Shown here: positions 12,270 to 22,838 of the stretch, in pieces
How positions within the stretch are numbered: position 1 is the first letter of the stretch
Layout: each line of letters starts with the position of its first letter
NCBI GenBank assembly: GCA_018292915.2
Contig: JACVVK020000387.1
Coordinates: forward strand, 437,501 to 501,500
Source of the DNA: Batillaria attramentaria
Lineage: Eukaryota > Mollusca > Gastropoda > Batillariidae
Length of the DNA: 64,000 nucleotides
Direction of reading: 5' to 3'
Notes under the pieces: model-generated
Database searches by the model: none
Told to the model about the DNA's origin: nothing
What the model saw: the letters and a program-made list of their open reading frames with translations, nothing else
Made by a program: the position numbers and the translations under genes

Positions 12270-12662
12270 TGTACCAGGCCAGAATCTACCCCGTCCAGAA
12301 TCTACCCCGCAGGAACTGGCCTAGGCCCAAATCTACCCGGGTAGAAACTGGACTAGGCCAGAAGCTACACCGGGTTTAAACTGGCCTGGGCCAGTTCCTA
12401 TCCCCCTTGGCCCAGAATCTACCCCCTCCTGTTCTAGGCCAGTTTCTCTCCCCCTGGCCCCGAATGAAATAACATCAGATTGACTGTGCGTTTCTTTGTT
12501 TGAACAATATATATGTCTTTGATTACACTTTGAAATAATAGTATTGTCTCTAAAAATGGTTCATGTAAGTTTTGTTCATGCTAGTACAAGAGCATATAAA
12601 TGAATATTTACTTTGTCAAAATTATGTTTTAATGTACGCGTGCACACACACACAGACACACG

Positions 12663-12743
<81 letters not shown>

Positions 12744-13583
12744 GACTGAGATAGATAGAGATATTAATTAAAATTTAATGCAAACAGTATAACATCAGAG
12801 CAATCTGCATTAAAAAATTGAGTGACTTGAGCTGCAGATGAAAGCACATGTTAACTAATAATAATAATAATAATAATTTATTTATTTATATAGCACTGTG
12901 ATCTACTTATAAGGCAGTTCTGAACGCTAAAAGTACAGGTAAAAGTACAGATAAGAGTCAAGGTTCAGGAGATGGAGAAAGACGGAGGCAGGTTAGACGG
13001 TGCTTTGAGATGAAAACAGGTAGGTTTTTAGATTTGTTTTGAAGGTTTCGAGGGAGGTTGACTGGCGGAGCGAAAGAGGCAGAGAATTCCAGGCTTTTGG
13101 ACCAGCGTAGGAGAAGGCTCGACAGTCAACACAAGAAAGTTTGGTACGTGGGAGTCTGAATATCAGAGTATCGATACGATAAATATTGTGGTCTATAAAA
13201 TAGACATACCAGCGATTTAAAACGAAACTTTATGACAAGGTTATGCAGCGCTGAGAACGACGTTGAAGTGATCTGATCTGTTTTCCAGATAAATGGCAGT
13301 GTCAGTTTTCTGTCAGAGGGAAAAGCTTGCGGGGTAGCGCAACCAGCGCATTTCCTCAGTACAACCAGTTCGACTCAGTAGTAGACACTGTAGCAGCTGG
13401 TGTGGTGAAATTGTGAATTTAGCTCAGTACAACGAATTCGAATTTAGCTCAGACCAGGGGGGTAGATTCGGGACCAGGAGGGTAGAAACTGGCCTAGGCC
13501 AGAAACTACCCGGGTTTAAACTGGCCTAGTCCAGTTTCTACCCGGGTAGATTCGGGGCCAGGGGTAGATTCTGGCCTGTTACA
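12270..13583 (+). mobile_element. Ginger-like non-autonomous DNA transposon, copy 1
   Basis: This 1,314-bp element has inverted ends TGTACCAGGCCAGAATCTAC and TGTAACAGGCCAGAATCTAC (the latter read on the minus strand). Subterminal CCTAGGCCAG and CTACCCGGGTAG motifs extend the inversion imperfectly, and a 4-bp CCGG duplication flanks it (12,266-12,269; 13,584-13,587). TGT...ACA ends with CCGG duplications are the known mark of Ginger elements, whose transposase resembles a Gypsy integrase. No transposase frame is present, so this copy is non-autonomous. It carries an internal (CA)n array and a tatagcRctg-type repeat block. Confidence 0.85.
12645..12742. repeat. (CA)n microsatellite inside the Ginger-like element
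   Basis: The CA run is present at the same internal position in the second element copy (39,803-39,884) but differs in length. The array therefore travels with the element. Confidence 0.95.
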
Positions 13584-13908
13584 CCGGCTGGGGCAAAATA
13601 TTTGTGCCGGCGCTTCTCTCGTTGCCCCGTCTTTGATAGCCACACGCGGTGGAGAAGGACGTTAAACTCCCAAACACCCGCCCACCCACTCTAATGCTAT
13701 GACGCATTTAGCGACGAATCTAATTTGGTCTAGTTATTACAGTTAATGTAAATGCCCATGTAAAGAGTATTTAAGGCGTGAGGCTGTGACGAGCGAATGG
13801 ACAACACTAAGATCCATTCTTAAGACAAAATTTTACATGGCAATAGCATATCTGTATCTGCATCTGTAGGTTCAATACGCCTAAAAAGTATACTATAATG
13901 AGCCACGT

Positions 13909-15438
13909 TTAATCCAGTTTTGTTTTATGTGCCCGCACCAGTCTCCAAATGCAAAATACTGCAAGACAGCAGAGGAGAAGACACAAAATGGCGGCTCCAA
14001 AGATTACGGCCACAACATCCAACACTAAAAACTGGTACAGCGGCATCTCCTGTCCAGCCGAACGCATGTAACTGCCGCCATATTGCATGACGTGATCTAA
14101 CCAGTAAGCAGCTTTCTCCAAAGGCACGCCGAACTGTTCCCTGAAGAGTTTAGACGCTCGACCGATAGTCTGCCTGTAGTGGGGATCGGTGGCCACCGTG
14201 ACGATAGCATCCACAAGTTGGGAAACATTCAGACCTCGGAGGCTGACACTTTTGCCGAAACCTCTCGCTTCCATGCGTTTGGCGTTGTAGAACTGGTCGA
14301 AGTCGAAGGGAACTCCCACCATGGGCACGGCGTGGTAGAGGGCTTGGTACTGCCCGCTCACTCCACAGTGAGTCAGGAACACCTTGGTGTTGGGATGGGC
14401 CAGGAGATCGTTCTGAGGAACCCAAGGGGCCGTCAGGATCTTTGTCGGATCTGGTGTGGTGAGATTTGAGCGGAAAACCACCTTCAACGTCCGTATCTTC
14501 AGAAAAGCTGTCATGAGAATGTCCTCACCGACTTCCTTGGGCAGCCCGAGGATCATAGAGCCAAACGAGACCACGATGACTCCATCCAGGGCTCCGTCCA
14601 TGAACGACTGAAATTCAGGCGGCAAAGGTTTGGCCGGAGAAGCCGCCATACCGCCGATCAGTTTGACGTTGGGTAGGGACGGCTTCGGGTAGTCCAGGAT
14701 GTGGTCCGACTGCAGCAGCCAGATCTCGGCGCGCGAGTTCAGCATGTTCAGGGGAACGTAGGGCATTTCTGGAGCATACCTTGCCACGGCTGTATTGTCG
14801 CAGAACGGGTTGCCAAAAGTAGTCGTGAAGAGGAAGGACAATGTGTTTCGGAGCCTTTGTGAGAACGACATGTGTTGCCCGTAAGGGTAGAAAAAGTTCG
14901 GAGTCACGGCTGGCGAAAAGGGAACCCTTCTGCCGAACGGTTCAAAAGTGAAATCGATTGCCGCAAATGGCACCCCCATCCTGTACGCGAAAATGGCGAA
15001 CATCTTCGCGCCTGACCACGTGTCATCGATGACGAACAGATCCGGTCGGACGTCTTTCATCTCGCCGAACAGCGTCTGGTTCGTCAGAATGCCGTCATAC
15101 ATCTGCACCATTCGCTGGACGTAGAACCCAAAGTCAACTTGCTTACCCTCAAGAAAGGGTTGCACGAGGATGGGGTTTAGAACGTCGTCGAAGAAATTCA
15201 GGGAGGGCGAATACTGAATCACCTGGAGTTCCTCGAGAAATACGATTCCTTTGGCCACGTCGTGGGACGGCAGCACGAGCCAGGCTTGATGACCTAGGTC
15301 AGTCACAGCTCGTGCGAGCTTCACGTGCAATATGACGTGACTTGTCATGGGCATGGGCATGAACATGACTGTCTTACATGACGCGTCTTCGTGGAACCAT
15401 ATGAGAAGAACAGCGGTCCGTAGAATCAGCGACCACAT
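13909..15438 (-). CDS. UDP-glycosyltransferase (UGT family), single coding exon
   Basis: An intact 509-aa frame. UGTs transfer sugar from a UDP-sugar to small lipophilic acceptors in the ER lumen (phase II metabolism). Residues 1-21 form a signal peptide. The N-terminal acceptor domain has SH33-34 (His34 is the expected catalytic base) and a VIDD segment at 136-139. The UGT signature runs from W339 (WVPQNDLLAHP) through 383 with the sugar-binding DQ at 381-382. The usual THGG reads THCG, with Cys358 in place of Gly. A membrane segment spans about 470-499. The short tail ends KTKLD, a KxKxx dilysine ER-retrieval pattern. The length is typical of animal UGTs. The start at 15,438 gives the signal peptide, and a TTTTCCAG acceptor about 10 nt upstream suggests a non-coding leader exon. 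The gene lies between two SLC22 paralogues on the same strand. The subfamily and substrate are unknown. Confidence 0.95.
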   Translation of the reverse strand: MWSLILRTAVLLIWFHEDASCKTVMFMPMPMTSHVILHVKLARAVTDLGHQAWLVLPSHDVAKGIVFLEELQVIQYSPSLNFFDDVLNPILVQPFLEGKQVDFGFYVQRMVQMYDGILTNQTLFGEMKDVRPDLFVIDDTWSGAKMFAIFAYRMGVPFAAIDFTFEPFGRRVPFSPAVTPNFFYPYGQHMSFSQRLRNTLSFLFTTTFGNPFCDNTAVARYAPEMPYVPLNMLNSRAEIWLLQSDHILDYPKPSLPNVKLIGGMAASPAKPLPPEFQSFMDGALDGVIVVSFGSMILGLPKEVGEDILMTAFLKIRTLKVVFRSNLTTPDPTKILTAPWVPQNDLLAHPNTKVFLTHCGVSGQYQALYHAVPMVGVPFDFDQFYNAKRMEARGFGKSVSLRGLNVSQLVDAIVTVATDPHYRQTIGRASKLFREQFGVPLEKAAYWLDHVMQYGGSYMRSAGQEMPLYQFLVLDVVAVIFGAAILCLLLCCLAVFCIWRLVRAHKTKLD

Positions 15439-16975
15439 CCTGACCCTGGAAAATAATAATAATAATGACGATAATAATTATTAATAATAATAATTATAAT
15501 GATGATAATGATGATGATGATATTGACGATAATAAAAATAAATAATAATGAGTTTTCACCTGAATGTGTTTTGTCCAATATCTTTGAACCCCGACCAACC
15601 AGAGTTGCACGATTTGACTTGTAATACAAAATGCATTAAACATTTTATCAGTATACCTTGTTAAATGATATGACTCGCCACTCGCAAAGAGTCAAAAATG
15701 TGCCTGTTTCGAAGAATAAAAACTTTGACCGGGGACGAAAACCGCTTCGACTCAGCCGAAGTTCGACACAAGCATATCCGTACATGTACATATAACACTT
15801 CTTTTGCAGGATTCCATGGTGGATAGGAAAACAGTTTATTGTGTCCAATAGTTGGAGGGCAGAACACTGGGCACTGCGGAGCGCCACAGTGTTGTCCACA
15901 GTTGTGACACAGTTGTGATTTTGGGGGTTTCCGCCGCTGTGGCGTCATCACTGACAGCAACCTGGATTTCAAATAGCCACAACTGTGACTGTGGTTTCCA
16001 CAACAGATTCTGATCGGCTGTACTACGTCCCTCGGCGCGCAAACATGGCGGACAGTGCATCTTCAATCGGTTTGTCACCGAGCACAGCTGTGTTCAGTTT
16101 TATAGTCAGTAGACACACCGAGCGCAACGACTGTGATGTGCACATGTGTGTTTCGCGCGCTGTGCCCAGTTAAGAGCAGGCTTTAGGTATTCGCATGATG
16201 GAGTGGACAGCACTGCTCTCAATACGCTGGAGATTTCAAATTTACTCGTTGGTAAGCCAGACAGGTCAGAATTGCAACGATCAACTTTATCAAAGTTGGA
16301 CAAGACTAGTGAGGATGAAAGATATTGTAAAGCAAAGATAATACAGTGAAACGATGTGAGAAAACAAACAAACAAACGAACCCCCAAAAAAAGGAAAAAA
16401 AAAAAAAAAAACCTGCGGAAACTGACCTGACTGACTTGCTCCCCCACGATTTATCCAGCGCTCCTGATCTTATCAAGTGGCCGCCAGGTCAGCCCCTGGT
16501 GTCGAGTGTTTACTTAAGGCCTGTGTGACACAGTGTGTTTCGTACTCTGTTCGTCTGGGTGCACGTTTGCAAAGGCTGCGAGGACCTGATCCTGTCAGGC
16601 AGCAGGTGAAGAAACATTTGCAACATGCGTGTACCTAGGTTGTGTTGTAAGCTGCCTGAATCAGTGAATGCACATTCAGCACGACCCATAGGCAGGCCAG
16701 CGGGTTATGAAACCTAGCTTAGACGTCCATGCATATTAATCATTATCGCGAGTTCTGCCTGTGAAAAACGGAAATGGAGAGGTATTTGTTTCTTGACTGA
16801 CTTACTTAGCTGTCGATCTCACCTATCTAGCTGTCTACATATCGGGAAACCGTCTATGTTTTCCAAACAAACCGTGTAGCGTGTGATTGTACTGTTTTAA
16901 TGGACAACACTGGAAGCATGTGTGTACCTACATGTACCTTGCGTATATACACAAGTACGTATGCCGCTCTAGATG

Positions 16976-17018
16976 TATGTATGTATGTATGCATTTATCA
17001 TGTATGTATGTATGTATG

Positions 17019-17073
<55 letters not shown>

Positions 17074-17178
17074 CGCGCGCGTACGTATGTGGTTTGTTTG
17101 GTTATGTGTGTATGTACGTATGCATTATGTATGTATGTATGTATGTATGTATGTATGTATGTATGTATGTATGTATGT
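16976..17178. repeat. Compound (TATG)n-(GT)n-(GC)n-(ATGT)n array
   Basis: A GT run passes directly into an alternating GC run at about 17,066-17,081, and the array is flanked on both sides by TATG units. The flank GTGGTTTGTTTGGTTATGT occurs twice (about 17,089 and 17,176), so part of the array was duplicated as a block. Confidence 0.95.
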
Positions 17179-17757
17179 GGTTTGTTTGGTTATGTACGCA
17201 TTCTCCAGGCGGTAATTTTGTAAAAATGTGTTGTTTTTAAACACGTTTCATATGCCCCATAGCGGGTGGAAATAAAACAGATTGAGTTGGCTTGACCTGG
17301 TCACGAACAGGATACATGATCTGTACGACTCCGCCAAGGTGCAAGTATACACATATTGCCATGATCTGATTGGTGGCCAGGAGGTAAAGGTTACGAGTCC
17401 CACATATAGTGCCCGATAAGAGAAGAAGATAACACAGTTTTGAGCGTTCTACTGGGTACAGTGCAGTTAACCAAGACTGGTTGCGCACCACAGATTTCAA
17501 CAGGATGGATATTCATTCATTCATTCTCTCTCTCTCTCTTTTACTATCTCCTCTTTTTTTTTTTTCTTTTTTTTTTACAGTAGTATTAGCTCATGTAGTG
17601 TAGCGACGGGAAGTTTTAAAATTGGTATGTATATGCCTGTAACTTCTACAGTTGTAAAATAAAGGTTCTGGTTCTTGTGTGTGTTCTCTCTGTCTCTCTC
17701 TCTCTCTGTCTCTCTCTCTCTCTCTGTCTCACACACACACAGTCACACACACACAGT

Positions 17758-17788
<31 letters not shown>

Positions 17789-18167
17789 GCATGCAGCATA
17801 CATTAAAAATATACATATGGAGTATGAGACAAGAGAGAGAGAGAGACAGAGAGAGACTTAAACCGAACAAAAACAGAGCACGCAAGAAAACAAACACAAA
17901 AACAAGAAATGCAGATCAGTCGATGTTCATTTTCACATTTTTCGAAGCTTTATTTTAACAACTGTACTCAAGCAGGACATGTCTTGTATTTAACGCGCTT
18001 TTCCCCTCTTTTCTAGGCCAACTTCTGGTTTGGAACAGTTTCGAATAATACTAATAACATTCTTATCTACCGCAGTATCCCCACAAGGTGGGCTCACGCC
18101 TTCACAAATACAGTCTAAACTAATAACACAAACTATGCAACCCGTACTGACACAGGACAGACACACG

Positions 18168-18173
18168 CGCGCG

Positions 18174-18251
<78 letters not shown>
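18168..18251. repeat. (CA)n microsatellite
   Basis: A pure CA run of about 80 bp, downstream of the SLC22-B stop codon. Confidence 0.97.
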
Positions 18252-18254
<3 letters not shown>

Positions 18255-18701
18255 CCTGCCATTCCACCAGCAACAGGACTCAGAATGGGTCAAGATCTGT
18301 GGTGAAACTAGTCGTAGGACAGTCTGAACAAGAAGGTTTTGAGTGCGCCTGTACGCTCGAAATAGTCTTTCATAATGAAAAGTAGAGCTCTGAATGCTAG
18401 ACAGTGCAGTCTACAGGATCTGCGAAACGGCCAAAATTCATAATCTCCAACTCAGAGATTGACCGTGTCGCAAGTCTCTCGCTCAGTCCTTGCGTTTGCG
18501 CGTCACGTTAGTGTACCCTTCTGCTGGCTCCGTGCCAGCACTTGAGACGCTGTCACTGTGCAGGTGCCTAAGTGGTACTACATCATGACACTACCAAAAG
18601 AGCTTTGAACGATCTATGGGCCTAAAAATCTTATAAATTGTGCCTTTACACGACCCAGAAGTACACGTAAAAGCAGGAAAGTGTAATTATTTTTCAAGCG
18701 T

Positions 18702-21700
18702 TTACAGTCGTGTGGACACAGTCCTATCGGCCAAAGAACCACTCAGACAGTCAGCCGGGATTTCTTGCGTCTTAGTCTGCACAGATTTAACATCATGTCC
18801 TTGCTCCACGGCAACGCTTTCCGTGACGTCAGACTGACTCGTCCAGCCAGCTTTGATCCGGTCATCCGGTTTGTCCTTGACCTTCGAACCAATGGAATCC
18901 TGCAGGACTTGACCTTTGGTCTCGCGCAAGAGAAGGCAGGCCAGCCCTCCTGCTGCTGTGAGGGCGCCGACCACGATATAACCACGGATGACATCTTCTG
19001 TTGTGTCCTAGCAGCACACCAAACATTGTTGAAACAGGCGTAAGGACACAAATTGACCCTGGGGTCATGTTTGGTGTTTATTTGAGGTACCCTCTTTGGC
19101 GATTGTGCTAGTCTGTAGTGATTATTGTTGTCATGAAAAAAGCATGATTTTCGTGATTTTTGTGTAGGTAGGTCAAGGTGCATGCCAGGCGGTCGCAAAA
19201 TGAGGCAAGCTGCCAGTGAAGCTGGGACTTTTTGCACAAAGTTGCACACAAGTGACTCAAGCAGATTTGTGTGAACTGCTACTCTGGCCTAAAGAGAAAA
19301 TAGACGTGTATCACTCCAGTGAGGCCTGAGCGGAAAGGAGACATTCAATTTTTTTAAACCCCAGTCAGGTGCGTGCCTTTGAATGGTCTGTTCATGGTAG
19401 TAAATGTTTCTAGATTGAAGCATTTTTAGGGCTGACTATGATGCCTGAGGCTACGAGGGAATATGTAGGCATTTTGCGGCCCTGTGTATTTGTGTCCTTC
19501 GACCTGCAGCAAATTTTACCACCATTGATAAAAACTGTTTCTGTCACCACCGCCAATAATTATAGAGGTGAGTCTATAATATCGCTTCCTGTGCAACATA
19601 ATTGTGATTCATCCACAATCTGAGCAACAGAGAAGAAACTTGTCCTCCATATCTGATAGATGTTTTGTCATCGAATGTGGCTGTTTTGGTTGGCAGTGGC
19701 AGAAAACGTGTCCATGATAACTATTTTCTTTCTGGCTTACTTTCAAATTCAATCGCCATTCTTGAATCCATGTTTGGATACAGACACAAGAAAACGTTAC
19801 ATTTCAACAGACTGACTCACATTTCCTGACTCACGGTGGGCGCCGGGATAGCCGAACGATAGAGCGTTGGACTTTCAATGCTCGGGGCGTGAGTTCGAAT
19901 CCCCACTGGGGGCAAATTTTCTTCTGGCCTTTTTCTGGTTGCCCCGTCTTTGATACCACCCATAGGTGGTGGAAAAGGACGTTAAACGCCCAAACATCCA
20001 CCCACCCTCCTGACTCACTATGCTAAATTTGTGAGTAGGAGACAGGCGACCGAGTCTCTGAGCATAACACAAGGTCATGTCATATCATAATTGTCATATT
20101 ATACCATATCATTTATATCATACCCTACAATAGCTACATGCGTCATATAATCATCATTTAGAAGCTCACCATATTAAGAAGCACCGGGGCCAGAGCACCG
20201 CCAACCCGAGACACTGTGTTGGAGGCGCCGTAACCAAGACTCCTGCAACAACATGTATATGTTGTTGGAAAAAACGTATTTTAAAGGGCTATTGCTATAT
20301 ATATATTGTTGGAAAAACGTATTTTAAAGAGCTATTACTATATATATATATTGTTGGAAAAACGTATTTTAAAGGACTATTGCTATATATATATATTTTG
20401 TTGGAAAAACGTATTTTAAAGGGCTATTGCTACATATACGTATGAATATACAACTCATGCAGGCAATAATCTCGAAACAGGCTGAGAATGTACTGTGCTG
20501 GTGAATGCGACAGTTTTCACCGCTTCTTCGACGGACCCGGAACAGGGTTGTAACAACTGTGTCTTTGTCATGATCTTCATCAACGGTGTTGGTTTCTACA
20601 GTTGATGCACTTTGTGAACGATAGGTATATATACCTGATGACGGTGGGGTACAGTTCGGATGTAAATGTGAGGATGACCAGTCGAGCGGAACCGACCGCC
20701 ATTTTGCTGACCATCGCAAGACCAGTGATGATGGAACCCTTATTCTCCTCTTCGGCTGCAAAATTGGTTTTGGTAAAACATGTTAGTCAGTTGTCAGTAT
20801 AGACCTTTCCAGGGCGAGCAGTTTTAACCAATCAGAAAACAGGTCAAATTTCTCTGGGGTGAAATGCAATCAAGCTTTCACACAGAACCAGCACGGGGGT
20901 TAACAATATGAACATGCCGGGGTTTTGTTTGTTTGTTTGTTTTGTTTTTTTTTGGGGGGGGGGGGGAGGGGGGAGGGGTGTTGGCTTTTTGTTTTTGTTT
21001 TGTCTGGTCATTTGTGAACATTACTCCCAAGCTGCAAACGAGTTTACGCAGCTGAACCCCAAACACACGCTTAGGTGAACCACGCACATACACGCACTGA
21101 CCAGTCTCATGCACGATGAGAATACAGAAGCTGGACACTGAACACAAGATGAAGAAAATCAGACACGTCCAGCGGCGACCTAATCTGTAGAAGAAAAAAA
21201 AAGACACATTACTGTGCAAGTTCACAATCTTTGCATTACGTTATTATTTGCTGTTGTTGTTGTTGTTGTTTTTGCTGATATTGTGGTTTCAAGCATTTCT
21301 CCTTGTGCTAGGGGAGCCGGGGTGGTCGAATGGTAGAGCTTTGGACTTCTAATGCTCGGGTCGTGAGTTCGATCCCGGCCGGGACCAAATATTTGTGCTG
21401 GCTTTTTCATCGTTGCCCCGTCTTTGATATCACCAAAGACCGTAGATAATAAGAATCATCTACGGTCTTTATCTTTGATATCACCCTATATGGTGGATAA
21501 GGACATTAAACCCCCAAACACCCACCCTCCTTGTGCTATCTATCATTATAAGTCCATCCGTGCATGAAGGCCACAAGCAGCATATACACTTTAATACTGT
21601 TTTCAAGGTATGCACTTGAACACTCATGGGTGCACACTATGGATCCACCATAAAAAATAAAATAAAATAAATAATTAATTAACACTCAAATGCATGGCGT

Positions 21701-22128
21701 TGTACAAATGGTGACGCTCTACCCCCAAAGTTTTGTTGTTGTTGTTGTTGGTTTTTTTGGGTTTTTTTTTTCTTTGAACACATGCGACAAAAGCATGGCT
21801 TCGGTCAATGCCCTTGCTTTTTTTTAAATTACTCTATTTTGGCGTTTTTGTACAAATTTTTACACAATAGACAGTTACAGACATATAAGTGCAGTCAGAC
21901 GTCTACCCCCAAAGGTTGGTGGGGGGCTGGGGGCGAATTTCCACTTCATCAGTAATAGGATTAACACATATATACCACTACCTACACTGGTCTTTTTTCC
22001 CCTTAAAAGAAAATCAGTAGTTCCAACGTTATTCAGCTAGTACGACTTAGATCTATAATTACTGTCTATCATTATGCCAGATTTGGTACTTCTAGTGTTT
22101 GTAGTTCAAGAGAAAGTGCCAGTGTTTG

Positions 22129-22196
<68 letters not shown>

Positions 22197-22542
22197 AAAC
22201 AGAGAGAGAGAGAGACAGAGACAGACAGACAGACAGACAGACTGACAGACAGACGGCGGAGGACTATAACATACTCACTTTGTTTACACGAGTGAGCCAA
22301 AAAGCGGTTATGTGTACATGTACAAAGCAGCAGCGTAACGTAAGTTGGACGGGAAATAGGAGTTAGGTCAGGATTACAAACTTGTCACTCATGAAGACAG
22401 AAATGAAGTTGGACGGGATTTCCACCAGGGTCATAAGAAAGATGTTCAGGAAGACGTTGCCACTCAGCGCCGATACGCCGAACGAGATGCCGTAGTAGGA
22501 GAATGTCAGTGAAAACCTGGTTTAAAAAAATCGAAAATAAAA

Positions 22543-22624
<82 letters not shown>

Positions 22625-22796
22625 CAGCTGTTTTTTTGTTTGAGGGTCTCTCTCTCTCACACACATGGGGAGCCGGGATAGCCGAATGGTAGAGCGTTGG
22701 ACTCTCAATGCTCGGGTCGTGAGTTCGATTCCCGGCTGATATCACCCTTACGTGGTGGAAAAGGACGTTAAAGTGCTAAACACCCACTTACCCACC

Positions 22797-22838
<42 letters not shown>

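Larger units (their letters stand above)
12206..13690 (+). repeat. SINE family 1 copy split by a Ginger-like element
   Basis: The tRNA-like head (12,206-12,269) and the body plus tail (13,584-13,690, containing GCCCCGTCTTTGATAG) are two halves of one SINE. The junction sequence TCCCGG/CCGGCTGGGG restores the normal TCCCGGCTGGGG of other copies once one CCGG is removed. The SINE is therefore older than the element inside it. Confidence 0.88.
15450..18690. other. Intergenic between SLC22-B 3' end and UGT 5' end
   Basis: It contains AT-rich trinucleotide sequence (15,450-15,550), (TATG)n/(GT)n/(GC)n/(ATGT)n arrays at 16,976-17,178, (TC)n/(CA)n at 17,683-17,786 and (CA)n at 18,168-18,251. A diverged dispersed repeat at 18,510-18,640 has a partial match at 58,560-58,700. 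The UGT promoter and the SLC22-B 3' UTR must lie here. A minus-strand AATAAA occurs at about 17,949-17,954. No gene is recognised. Confidence 0.6.

Noticed and set aside
14150..14469. Frames on both strands inside the UGT
   Set aside because: Shadows of the 509-aa UGT frame.
18743..19249. 168-aa minus-strand frame
   Set aside because: It overlaps SLC22-B exon 9 in another frame and continues into a dispersed repeat. The spliced frame with RETKGQVL is the real one.
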